From the NCBI GenBank assembly GCA_021824385.1, contig JAKAKU010000119.1, positions 1 through 6,462 of the forward strand: a DNA stretch of 6,462 bases, written 5' to 3'. A model generated the notes under the pieces. That model was not told the DNA's origin. It did no database searches and saw only the letters and a list, made by a program, of their open reading frames with translations. Below are positions 1 through 5,309 of this stretch, piece by piece (the stretch's first letter is position 1; every line of letters starts with the position of its first letter). The stretch comes from a bacterium. Its GTDB lineage: Bacteria; Patescibacteriota; Microgenomatia; UBA8517. Both the position numbers and the translations under genes were made by a program.

Positions 1-7
1 ATGGTTT

Positions 8-427
8 TTAGTACATCCACGCTACGACCATTGCTCCAAGAAGTAATGAAACGAACGATCCACCAGCCATAATAAGGCTCTTGGTAAGCATCCATTGTTT
101 TGGAGTGTTACTAAACAATATTCCCGAAACGTGTGCGGGAACAACAAATCCAAGCCACACGAGGAACGTTAGCATGGTGAGCGAGTAGCTTGGAAAGGTT
201 GCATGCAGCACGACTAGCACAATAGACGTGACAATAGTCATTGCAATTTGTACTCCAAAAATCGGTCCCATCTCAGACATCATCTTTTGTTGAGTTTTTT
301 TATCTAACTTATCAAAACCATGTATTTTTCCCCACAACTTCCCAAAGAGAGGAGTGTACCAAACTGCACCAGCAATAAACTGCGCAACGGTTGCGAGAGC
401 TATTGTAAGGAGTGAAGTCATTGTCAT
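8..427 (-). CDS. DUF1761 family four-helix membrane protein
   Basis: This 139-residue integral membrane protein has about four hydrophobic helices, near residues 5-25, 58-78, 83-105 and 116-137. The family signatures I recognise are the VWYTPLFGKLWGK stretch at residues 22-34, just after helix 1, and WLGFVVPAHVSGILF at 91-105. Both fit the DUF1761 family, whose members have about this length and no established function; a cytoplasmic-membrane location is inferred. The start is the ATG at 427, with a second ATG two codons later at 421 as an alternative. It lies 3 nt downstream of the stop of the 431-1324 gene and has neither its own -10 hexamer at the usual distance nor a clear ribosome binding site, so it is probably the second gene of that transcript. 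The stop is TAA at 8-10. Confidence 0.85.
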   Translation of the reverse strand: MTMTSLLTIALATVAQFIAGAVWYTPLFGKLWGKIHGFDKLDKKTQQKMMSEMGPIFGVQIAMTIVTSIVLVVLHATFPSYSLTMLTFLVWLGFVVPAHVSGILFSNTPKQWMLTKSLIMAGGSFVSLLLGAMVVAWMY

Positions 428-430
428 GTA

Positions 431-1324
431 TTATGATCCCAATTTTCCCAGAATTCTGCCAAGAAGCGACTCAGTAGAACTTACCACTTGGCCATTTTCA
501 GCTGAAACAAATGCTTCAACATTGGTTTTGACTGGAATAATTCCCAAGAACTTATGAGTTTTCGTTCCTTTCATTTGGTACCCTAACACGCCATCTTGTT
601 CTTTCAGCTCCACCAAATCCTGGGCGCTTCCGAGTCCGGTGGTCGTGTCTTCGCTTTTTAGGTCGTCAATAATGTGTGAAGCTTTCATATTGTCGATGGC
701 TTCTTGCGGCAACGTAGTCACAACTTTTGAACCCGATGGCGTTGTTACTGTAAGTTCTTTGGTTGTAGGATTTACTGAAAGAGGGAAGGAAGACAGCGCA
801 CCTGCACGCTTATTCATAATTGCCAACTTTCCTGAGGAGGTGGAAATTCTCACATCGTGCTTTTCAAGCTCGGTATTCATTTCATCAACCGCATTGTGTT
901 CGGCCTCAGCTTCAAGCTCTGTTTCATTCTTCTCGTTTTTTACTTTCGTCTGAATTTGTACCTTGTCCTCCTTTGTTTCAAATTTAACTCGAAGTTTACC
1001 TTCTTTGATATCAGTTCGTACCTTTCCAACACTGGCATGTGTTTCAACGTTTGGACGTGTTTCTGTTTTTACTTCAGAATGTTCCTGTTCAGTGCTCGTT
1101 GTTGGAGCGGGAGTGGAACTCCCCTCTGAGTGGCTTTCACCGGAGCCTCCAGAAGTTCCGCTTGATGAATCATCTCCACCATCTTTCGCATACGCCATAC
1201 CTTCTACTTGTGATTTGCCGTCGTTGTATGTCCGTTTGACAGGAATAACTGTTGAAGAAAGCGCAATTGCGGCGAGAACTACCAATACCACTGGTATATA
1301 GGTAAATCCTTTATCGTTACTCAT
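431..1324 (-). CDS. Membrane-anchored extracellular protein of unknown function, pilin-like N-terminus
   Basis: I do not recognise a named family. The 297-residue product starts with a short charged head (MSNDKG), then one hydrophobic helix at about residues 9-28 that should act as an uncleaved anchor or signal. A low-complexity Ser/Gly/Glu/Thr linker follows (about 48-90), then a highly charged Lys/Glu-rich stretch (about 95-155) that looks extended, with a predicted short helix at 136-155. The C-terminal part (about 160-285) is rich in alternating Val/Thr and looks like beta structure. Its last section, around GYQMKGTKTHKFLGIIPVK at 248-266 followed by an AENGQVVS strand, is faintly PepSY-like, which is only inference. 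The N-terminal GFTYIPVVLVV resembles a type IV prepilin site but has Pro where Glu5 is normal. The start at 1324 is supported by a promoter whose -10 ends 6 nt upstream. The DUF1761 gene follows after 3 nt. The C-terminal part probably works outside the membrane. Confidence 0.8.
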   Translation of the reverse strand: MSNDKGFTYIPVVLVVLAAIALSSTVIPVKRTYNDGKSQVEGMAYAKDGGDDSSSGTSGGSGESHSEGSSTPAPTTSTEQEHSEVKTETRPNVETHASVGKVRTDIKEGKLRVKFETKEDKVQIQTKVKNEKNETELEAEAEHNAVDEMNTELEKHDVRISTSSGKLAIMNKRAGALSSFPLSVNPTTKELTVTTPSGSKVVTTLPQEAIDNMKASHIIDDLKSEDTTTGLGSAQDLVELKEQDGVLGYQMKGTKTHKFLGIIPVKTNVEAFVSAENGQVVSSTESLLGRILGKLGS

Positions 1325-1330
1325 TACTTT

Positions 1331-1359
1331 ACGTTAGAAAAAATAGATCATTTTGTCAA
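1331..1359 (-). promoter_or_regulatory. Leaderless promoter for the 431-1324 gene
   Basis: On the minus strand there is a perfect -35 TTGACA (1359-1354), a 17-bp spacer and TAACGT as -10 (1336-1331, keeping the key T1, A2 and T6). Six bases then precede the ATG at 1324, so transcription should start at or next to the start codon. Confidence 0.6.
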
Positions 1360-1361
1360 AT

Positions 1362-1388
1362 TTGAAAATTTGCTGAAAGGTATATAAT
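1362..1388 (+). promoter_or_regulatory. Leaderless promoter for the 1395-3070 operon
   Basis: A perfect -10 TATAAT lies at 1383-1388 with TTGAAA (1362-1367) as a -35 at a short 15-bp spacer. The -10 ends 6 nt before the ATG at 1395, predicting a leaderless transcript. It sits back to back with the minus-strand promoter in the 70-bp divergent gap. Confidence 0.65.
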
Positions 1389-1394
1389 GAATGT

Positions 1395-1568
1395 ATGAAA
1401 AAACATGGCAGTAGTGGAGGAGCGTTTTATGGAATTGGGATGATTGGGGTTTTTGTATACTACATGCAGCATGCCCACAATTTTTCAGAAGTTTTGGTGG
1501 GAATCATTAAGTCTCTAGTTTGGCCAGCATTCTTATCGTATCGTTTGTTTGAGTTTTTAAAAATGTAA
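1395..1568 (+). CDS. Small 57-residue membrane-associated protein
   Basis: This is a short gene of 57 codons plus a TAA stop. The product begins MKKHGSSGGAFYGIGMIG, then a hydrophobic stretch to about residue 23 (VFVYY), a polar HAHNFSE segment at 27-32, and a second hydrophobic segment at about 33-55 containing SLVWPAFLSYRLFEFL. From memory it resembles small uncharacterised proteins with the same order of elements (glycine-rich head, YYxQHA, LVWPAFxxY), so it is probably a real conserved gene; I cannot verify this without a search. The start is strongly supported by a TATAAT ending 6 nt upstream. It is first in an operon with the bactofilin-like gene, whose ATG comes 3 nt after this stop. 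Function is unknown; the close linkage suggests a role at the membrane with the bactofilin-like protein, which is inference. Confidence 0.75.
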   Translation: MKKHGSSGGAFYGIGMIGVFVYYMQHAHNFSEVLVGIIKSLVWPAFLSYRLFEFLKM

Positions 1569-1571
1569 CCC

Positions 1572-2735
1572 ATGAAAAAAATTATTCTTGCCACTTTTGT
1601 TGCTCTGCTCTTTATCACCCCTGTAAGTGTTTTTGCTCAAGCCAATTCATCGCCCAAGCAAAAAGTCGTAACAGTGGGAAAAGAACAGGTTATTGCGCAA
1701 GATTATTTTACTGCCGGTGATAGGGTTGTCGTCGATGGCACGATAAATGGTGATGCCTATATTGCAGGTGGACAGGTCGATATTAATGGAACCGTTACGG
1801 GCGATCTTTTGGTTGCAGGCGGACAGGTAACGGTGCGAGGATCAGTTCTTCAGAATATTCGTGCGGTTGGCGGAACTATTTTGATTGAAGGAACTGTCGG
1901 ACGAAACGTAAGTATTGTTGGGGGATCTTTAACCCTTGATAAAAGCGCAAAAATAAATGGCAACGCTGCATTGGTAGGCGGAACTATTTCAATTCTTACT
2001 CCAGTCAAAATGCTCAATATTGCTGGTGGCGATGTGTCTCTTGAAAGCACCGTTTCTGGAAACGTTACGGGAGCTGTTGGAAATCTGCAAGTTTTTCCAG
2101 ACGCACAGGTGAAAGGGAACCTTACCTATTGGAGCGATAAGCAAGCCGAGATTGCACAGGGAGCGAGTGTTTCAGGGACGGTGAACTTTAATCAAACTGA
2201 CTTTAAGAATAAGTTTGATAACTCTCAGGAAAAAGCTCAAAAAGCAGCAAATGGCTTTGGAATGTTTATGAGACTCGTTTCGTTTACTTCAGCCCTTATT
2301 ATTGGCCTTTTGCTTATACGATTTGTTCCAGTTTTTTCTTCAAAAACCGCAGAACTTGTTTCCACCAAGTTTTGGAAAACTATGTATTCCGGATTTGTCT
2401 TGGTAGTTGCAACGCCTGTATTAATCGTTCTCCTATTGGTAACACTGATTGGAATACCGTTCGCATTTTTTGTAGGGATTGCATATATGGCAGTTATTTA
2501 CTTTTCAAAGTTCTTTGTAGCAATGGCGCTTGGGAGATACCTCTCTCAATCATGGAAATCGAATCTCAGTGATTCATGGCAGTTTGTCGTGGGTATAGCA
2601 ATGTTCTCACTGCTTAGTATGCTTCCGGTGATAGGGTTTTTTGTGAAGTTGGTGTTTTTGTTTGCAGGCGTTGGTGCACTGTTTCTTACCAAGAAAGAAT
2701 ATTTCACTTCACTTCGCACTAAAAAAATAATTTGA
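1572..2735 (+). CDS. Bactofilin-like polymer-forming protein with C-terminal membrane helices
   Basis: The 387-residue product has a signal peptide at 1-22, with likely cleavage after VFA. A beta-solenoid region of about residues 45-205 follows, built from short repeats with a recurring (A/V)GG(Q/T/S/D)(V/I/L) element. The Gly-Gly pairs fall at 66, 83, 100, 117, 136 and 152, a period of about 17 residues matching one coil of a bactofilin-type right-handed helix. A short charged linker at 210-228 leads to about four hydrophobic helices, near 235-255, 273-295, 297-318 and 338-371 (the last probably two). Classic bactofilins are short cytoplasmic scaffolds; here the solenoid appears exported and tethered by the C-terminal helices. 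A role as an envelope scaffold is inferred. The start ATG is 3 nt after the 57-residue gene, with no ribosome binding site. The stop TGA overlaps the next gene's TTG start. Confidence 0.85.
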   Translation: MKKIILATFVALLFITPVSVFAQANSSPKQKVVTVGKEQVIAQDYFTAGDRVVVDGTINGDAYIAGGQVDINGTVTGDLLVAGGQVTVRGSVLQNIRAVGGTILIEGTVGRNVSIVGGSLTLDKSAKINGNAALVGGTISILTPVKMLNIAGGDVSLESTVSGNVTGAVGNLQVFPDAQVKGNLTYWSDKQAEIAQGASVSGTVNFNQTDFKNKFDNSQEKAQKAANGFGMFMRLVSFTSALIIGLLLIRFVPVFSSKTAELVSTKFWKTMYSGFVLVVATPVLIVLLLVTLIGIPFAFFVGIAYMAVIYFSKFFVAMALGRYLSQSWKSNLSDSWQFVVGIAMFSLLSMLPVIGFFVKLVFLFAGVGALFLTKKEYFTSLRTKKII

Positions 2736-3070
2736 AAACAAAGAAATACTCCGATTATCAAACGGAATCGAGAAAGACCTGGAGACTTATTAAGGTGGAA
2801 GGTGCCCTTGCATATCCAACACTAGGTCTGGTGAATGAAGCAGGGGAAGTTGCGGGAAAAGTTAAAAAAATATATCGAGATAAAAACGGAATCGTTTCAG
2901 AAGAAGATAGAGAGGCTTTGAAAGCAGAACTGGGCGACGTTTTGTGGTACTTTACTCAAATTTGTACCGAACTCGGACTTACTCTCGAAGAAGTTGCAGA
3001 AGCGAATCTGGAAAAACTCTTTTCTCGTCTTGAGAGAAACAAACTTGGAGGAGAAGGGGACAATCGGTAG
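2732..3070 (+). CDS. MazG-like nucleotide pyrophosphohydrolase
   Basis: This 112-residue protein belongs to the all-alpha NTP pyrophosphohydrolase (MazG-like) superfamily, whose members hydrolyse nucleoside triphosphates to monophosphate and pyrophosphate with Mg2+. The expected acidic metal ligands are present: ExxE at E36 and E39 in LVNEAGEVAGKVKK, and ExxD at E66 and D69 in AELGDVLWYF. The NLEKL near N92 matches the usual C-terminal element. Its length fits a single-domain cytosolic member; the substrate (house-cleaning of modified nucleotides or dCTP-type substrates) cannot be read from sequence. The start is TTG at 2732, overlapping the preceding stop as TTGA; the reading frame holds no ATG at all, and the YQ...T..LGL...E spacing from this start fits the family. 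Translational coupling to the bactofilin-like gene is likely. It ends 3 nt from a convergent gene. Confidence 0.88.
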   Translation: MKTKKYSDYQTESRKTWRLIKVEGALAYPTLGLVNEAGEVAGKVKKIYRDKNGIVSEEDREALKAELGDVLWYFTQICTELGLTLEEVAEANLEKLFSRLERNKLGGEGDNR

Positions 3071-3073
3071 AGA

Positions 3074-3643
3074 CTACTGTGTTATCGGTTGGAGTGACCA
3101 CGGCCAAATATCAATTTTTGTTACTTCTTTTTCGTCAGTACATGTTTGTATTGATGTTTTCGTCTCTGAATTAAATCGTACGGTGTCATCCGGCGAAATT
3201 CGATATTGTATATGCACATCTCTTGTAACTGGGGCTGTGCACTGTGGTCCATTAGGAACTCGTAATTGAGCATACGCTTCTGCTTGGGGTGACAAAAGAA
3301 GAACTGAATGCTCAGGGGTTGATTGTGGAAGACTCGTAACATTTTTTGGATGATCTTGAACGTTTACCTCTATTACACTGTCTGCTTGAATTTGACAGTC
3401 AACCGCTGCATTATTTTTAATACGTAATTTTATATACATTGATCCGGCAGCCCCCTCAGAATCGATAGAAGTTGTCACATTTTTAGCAAAGCAAAAGGGT
3501 GTTGTAGAAGGTGTGATTGAAATTGTTGGTGTTTGAGTTGCGAGCGGTTTAGGTATATCGGTCGAATATTTTCGCAGAGAAGCATAGACTGCTGCAGAAG
3601 TTCCAAGAATTACGATAATGACAACAAAAATAATCTTTTTCAT
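3074..3643 (-). CDS. Membrane-anchored DUF4232-like domain protein
   Basis: The 189-residue product has an N-terminal hydrophobic segment (residues 3-22, signal peptide or anchor), a Thr/Pro/Ser-rich linker (about 30-49) and one extracytoplasmic domain from C51 to about 175. The elements GAAGSMYIKLRIKNNAAVDC (64-83), then LLLSPQAEAYAQLRV (115-129) and a late Cys-containing strand, follow the layout of DUF4232: GAAG plus Tyr, a strand ending NxxxxxC, and an SP/APG-like turn before a strand. Four cysteines (C51, C83, C135, C168) could form two disulphides. Function is unknown; it probably sits outside the cytoplasmic membrane. The ATG overlaps the stop of the upstream VOC gene as ATGA, so translation is probably coupled. 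It has no -10 hexamer of its own at the 6-nt position. The stop is TAG at 3074-3076. Confidence 0.7.
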   Translation of the reverse strand: MKKIIFVVIIVILGTSAAVYASLRKYSTDIPKPLATQTPTISITPSTTPFCFAKNVTTSIDSEGAAGSMYIKLRIKNNAAVDCQIQADSVIEVNVQDHPKNVTSLPQSTPEHSVLLLSPQAEAYAQLRVPNGPQCTAPVTRDVHIQYRISPDDTVRFNSETKTSIQTCTDEKEVTKIDIWPWSLQPITQ

Positions 3644-4077
3644 TTTCCGTCGTGAGCTGCCTGTAAATCGGCAACAATAAGCTTTTTCATTTTGAGCATC
3701 GCATCCATCACCGCTTTTGACTTTTTAGGGTCGGAGTCGCTCACAAGCTCCATAAACTGCTTTGGAATAATCTGCCATGAAAGTCCATACTTATCTGTGC
3801 ACCATCCACATTGTTCGCTTTCTGGATCAGCCGATAACTTCTCCCAGTACCGATCAACTTCCTCTTGGTTTTCGCAACTTACAAACATTGAAATCGCGGG
3901 AGTAAATTTGTATTGAGGACCACCATTGAGTGCCATGAAATCTTGGCCGTCGAGGGTAAAATTAACCATCATTGGACTTGTCATAGTTACTCTGGAGTTA
4001 GGAAAGAGTGAAACATAGTACTTCGCGGCTTCCTCTGCGTCTTTTTCAAACCATAAAAATGGCGTTATCGTTTTCAT
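3640..4077 (-). CDS. PhnB-like VOC (glyoxalase-fold) protein
   Basis: This 145-residue protein belongs to the VOC superfamily, in the branch often labelled PhnB-like or '3-demethylubiquinone-9 3-methyltransferase' (a misleading label, as no methyltransferase motif is present). Diagnostic stretches are ITPFLWFEKDAEEAAKYY (4-21) with LFPNSRV, DFMALNGGPQYKFTPAISMFV (46-66), the QEEVDRYWEKLS helix (71-82) and CGWCTDKYGLSWQIIP (90-105), with a C-terminal helical KAVMDAMLKMKK (121-132). The protein is slightly shorter than usual because the loop after RVTMTSP is abbreviated. It is probably a soluble dimer; substrate unknown. The start at 4077 is supported by TATACT ending 7 nt upstream on the minus strand. 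The downstream anchored DUF4232-like gene overlaps it by 4 nt. Confidence 0.9.
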   Translation of the reverse strand: MKTITPFLWFEKDAEEAAKYYVSLFPNSRVTMTSPMMVNFTLDGQDFMALNGGPQYKFTPAISMFVSCENQEEVDRYWEKLSADPESEQCGWCTDKYGLSWQIIPKQFMELVSDSDPKKSKAVMDAMLKMKKLIVADLQAAHDGK

Positions 4078-4084
4078 TGAATTA

Positions 4085-4113
4085 AGTATATCGGAGTTGT
4101 GTTACAATTTCAG
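4085..4113 (-). promoter_or_regulatory. Leaderless promoter for the 3640-4077 gene
   Basis: On the minus strand, -10 TATACT (4090-4085) ends 7 nt before the ATG at 4077, with CTGAAA (4113-4108) as a weak -35 at a 17-bp spacer. It shares the 37-bp intergenic region with an opposite promoter. Confidence 0.55.
4100..4108 (+). promoter_or_regulatory. Extended -10 leaderless promoter for the 4115-4507 gene
   Basis: TGTTACAAT forms an extended -10 (TG-N-TACAAT, hexamer at 4103-4108) ending 6 nt before the ATG at 4115. No good -35 is seen, as expected when the TG extension is present. It overlaps the opposite-strand -35 candidate. Confidence 0.6.
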
Positions 4114-4114
4114 T

Positions 4115-4507
4115 ATGAAATCACCGGTTGTTCACTTTGAAATGCCAGCTAAAGACAAAGCTCGTGTAGCTAAATTTTACACAAATGCGTTTGGATGGAA
4201 TATGGTGCAGTCGGGGGCAGAGATGGGAAATTATTTAGTGGCACAAACGGCTGAAACTGATGAAAATAACATGGTTAAGACACCGGGAACCATTAATGGG
4301 GGATTTTTTGACTATGCCGACAAACCTGGTTTTACTGAACCTCATATCGTACTCTCAGTAGAGAATTTGGAAGAAAGTATCGAGGCGGTAAAAAAAGAAG
4401 GGGGCACCATAGATGGTGAACCGATGGACATTCCTCATGTAGGAAAATATGTAAGCATTATTGACACAGAAGGAAATCGTGTTGGAATTCTTCAACCGTC
4501 AAGGTAA
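4115..4507 (+). CDS. VOC family (glyoxalase/bleomycin-resistance-like) protein
   Basis: This 130-residue single-copy VOC protein is built from two beta-alpha-beta-beta-beta halves. The first begins PVVHFEMPAKDKARVAKFY with FGWNM (4-30). The second begins EPHIVLSVENLEESIEAVKKEGG (75-97) and ends GKYVSIIDTEGNRVGILQP (110-128). Metal-ligand candidates are H7 or E9 and H77; the position that is usually Glu near the C-terminus is Q127 (GILQ), so metal binding is uncertain. The substrate cannot be named. I chose the ATG at 4115 over an upstream in-frame TTG at 4097, because the TACAAT -10 lies inside that extension (4103-4108) and the family begins at this point. It is divergent from the PhnB-like gene and ends 1 nt from the convergent cupin gene. 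Confidence 0.88.
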   Translation: MKSPVVHFEMPAKDKARVAKFYTNAFGWNMVQSGAEMGNYLVAQTAETDENNMVKTPGTINGGFFDYADKPGFTEPHIVLSVENLEESIEAVKKEGGTIDGEPMDIPHVGKYVSIIDTEGNRVGILQPSR

Positions 4508-4508
4508 T

Positions 4509-4892
4509 TTAAACATGATCGTTTACGTCTGATTCCGCTTCTGTTTTTGTTTTGTGAATTGTTTTGTCACGGTGGTGAGGAGGAGCATAGACGGTATACA
4601 GCTTCAGGGGGTTTTTATTTGAAGTGTTTATAAGATTATGTTTGGTTCCTGCTGGAACGATAATAGAAAACCCGTCAGAAACCGTGTGTTCCTCGCCATT
4701 CATAACAATTTTGCCTTCGCCAGACTCAACTCGTATAAATTGATCGACTATTTCGTGAATCTCTTCACCAATATCTTCATTGGGAAGTAAACTCATCACT
4801 ACCAGCTGTTCATGTTGTCCCGTAAAAAGCACTTCTCTAAAGTTGGTATTCTTCAGAGACCGTTCTTCAACGTTTCCAATATATCCAGTCAT
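4509..4892 (-). CDS. Cupin-domain protein
   Basis: This is a 127-residue small single-domain cupin. Motif 2 is intact, GFSIIVPAGTKHNLIN (74-89), with H85 as a likely metal ligand. Motif 1 is the variant IGEEIHEIVDQFIRVESGEG (41-60), where the usual HxH...E is replaced by H46 followed by D50-Q51. The conserved-looking YTVYAPPHHRDKTIHKT tail (99-115) is typical of a subgroup of uncharacterised cupins that I recall with very similar sequence. The reaction is unknown; sugar-isomerase-like and dioxygenase-like roles are both possible. I chose the ATG at 4892 (MTGYIGNVEE) rather than 4913 for two reasons: a TATAAT ends exactly 6 nt before it, and starting there avoids a 14-nt overlap with the HxlR-type gene. 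It lies 7 nt after that gene's stop and could also be read through from it. Confidence 0.85.
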   Translation of the reverse strand: MTGYIGNVEERSLKNTNFREVLFTGQHEQLVVMSLLPNEDIGEEIHEIVDQFIRVESGEGKIVMNGEEHTVSDGFSIIVPAGTKHNLINTSNKNPLKLYTVYAPPHHRDKTIHKTKTEAESDVNDHV

Positions 4893-4898
4893 ATGTTC

Positions 4899-4904
4899 AT
4901 TATA
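4899..4904 (-). promoter_or_regulatory. Internal -10 element for the cupin gene
   Basis: A perfect TATAAT on the minus strand spans the TAA stop of the HxlR-type gene and ends 6 nt before the cupin ATG at 4892. No convincing -35 or TG extension is seen. An AAGGGG lies just upstream of the TATAAT but is too far from the ATG (12 nt) for a normal ribosome binding site. Confidence 0.45.
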
Positions 4905-5247
4905 CCCCTTCATTCAAAGTCTCACCCCAGTCATCAAGTTGTTTTAATACTTTGCCAAGCGATTGACCGTTTTTGGTGATCGAATATTCAACCTTAGGGG
5001 GAATAACAGCATACACTTTCCGACTTACGAGTGAGTCGTTCTCGAGTTCTCGGAGGGATTGCGCAAGCATTTTTTGGGTAATACCCGAAATGCGTTTTTC
5101 AAGCTCACTAAATCGAAGTGTTTGCTCAGACAAATGCCATAGAATTACGAGTTTCCATTTGCCTCCAATTACCTTGAGTGTTTTATCTAAATGACAGGTA
5201 CTTATCTCAGATTTCAATTGAGAGAGGTCTTTACTTACTTTTTCCAT
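4900..5247 (-). CDS. HxlR/DUF24 family winged-helix transcription regulator
   Basis: This 115-residue regulator covers the whole HxlR-type winged helix: C18 then DKTLKVIGGKWKLVILWHL (21-39), LRFSELEKRISGITQKMLAQSL (44-65), RELENDSLVSRKVY (66-79) and the wing IPPKVEYSITKNGQSLGKVL (82-101), ending DDWGE. The family cysteine just before the first helix (C18) is present; in studied members such as YodB of Bacillus this Cys senses electrophiles or oxidants, so a thiol-switch repressor is plausible. It probably binds as a dimer to the GTACT-N12-AGTAC repeat at 5268-5289 in its own upstream region, controlling itself and the divergent LUD gene. The start ATG at 5247 has a -10-like AATAAC ending 5 nt upstream. 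The cupin gene follows closely and is probably part of the same response. Confidence 0.9.
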   Translation of the reverse strand: MEKVSKDLSQLKSEISTCHLDKTLKVIGGKWKLVILWHLSEQTLRFSELEKRISGITQKMLAQSLRELENDSLVSRKVYAVIPPKVEYSITKNGQSLGKVLKQLDDWGETLNEGV

Positions 5248-5252
5248 AGTTG

Positions 5253-5280
5253 GTTATTTTTTAGTGGGTACTTGTGACAA
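5253..5280 (-). promoter_or_regulatory. Promoter for the HxlR-type gene
   Basis: On the minus strand, TTGTCA (5280-5275) is a good -35 and AATAAC (5258-5253) a weak -10, with a 16-bp spacer. The -10 ends 5 nt before the ATG at 5247. The -35 falls inside the 5268-5289 inverted repeat. Confidence 0.45.
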
Positions 5281-5289
5281 TCACAGTAC
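5268..5289. promoter_or_regulatory. Inverted-repeat operator, probable HxlR-type regulator site
   Basis: The arms GTACTTGTGA (5268-5277) and TCACAGTAC (5281-5289) are inverted copies apart from one extra T in the left arm, around a CAA centre. The outer GTACT/AGTAC half-sites resemble the TACT/AGTA half-sites described for DUF24 regulators such as YodB and CatR. It covers the -35 elements of both divergent promoters. Assignment to the adjacent regulator is inference. Confidence 0.6.
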
Positions 5290-5303
5290 GGGAATAGTAT
5301 ATA
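5274..5303 (+). promoter_or_regulatory. Leaderless promoter for the LUD gene
   Basis: GTGACA (5274-5279) serves as -35, followed by an 18-bp spacer and TATATA (5298-5303) as -10, ending 6 nt before the ATG at 5310. The -10 sits in a GTATATAC palindrome (5297-5304). Confidence 0.6.
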
Positions 5304-5309
5304 CCTAAT

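Noticed and set aside
354..1301. Several plus-strand open frames across 354-557, 639-953, 857-1129, 963-1301 and 1039-1239
   Set aside because: They lie antisense to the DUF1761 and anchored-protein genes, show no family resemblance, and lack the -10 plus 6 nt signal of the real plus-strand starts. They are shadows.
3062..3092. Two copies of ATCGGT at the MazG/DUF4232 junction
   Set aside because: They are short direct repeats, not inverted, so they form no hairpin; likely chance.
2733..3642. Alternative genetic code with TGA as glycine, known in some Patescibacteria
   Set aside because: TGA codons at 2733-2735 and 3640-3642 fall exactly where family lengths end and next genes begin, and no in-frame TGA occurs inside the recognised domains.
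4097..4114. Upstream TTG start for the VOC gene at 4115
   Set aside because: The extension would encode the TACAAT -10 element and adds residues before the conserved family start; the ATG at 4115 fits both promoter and family.
4509..4526. Possible terminator hairpin TAAAC/GTTTA (4510-4514 with 4521-4525) at the VOC/cupin junction
   Set aside because: A 5-bp AT-rich stem with no T-run, lying within the cupin coding end; too weak to call.
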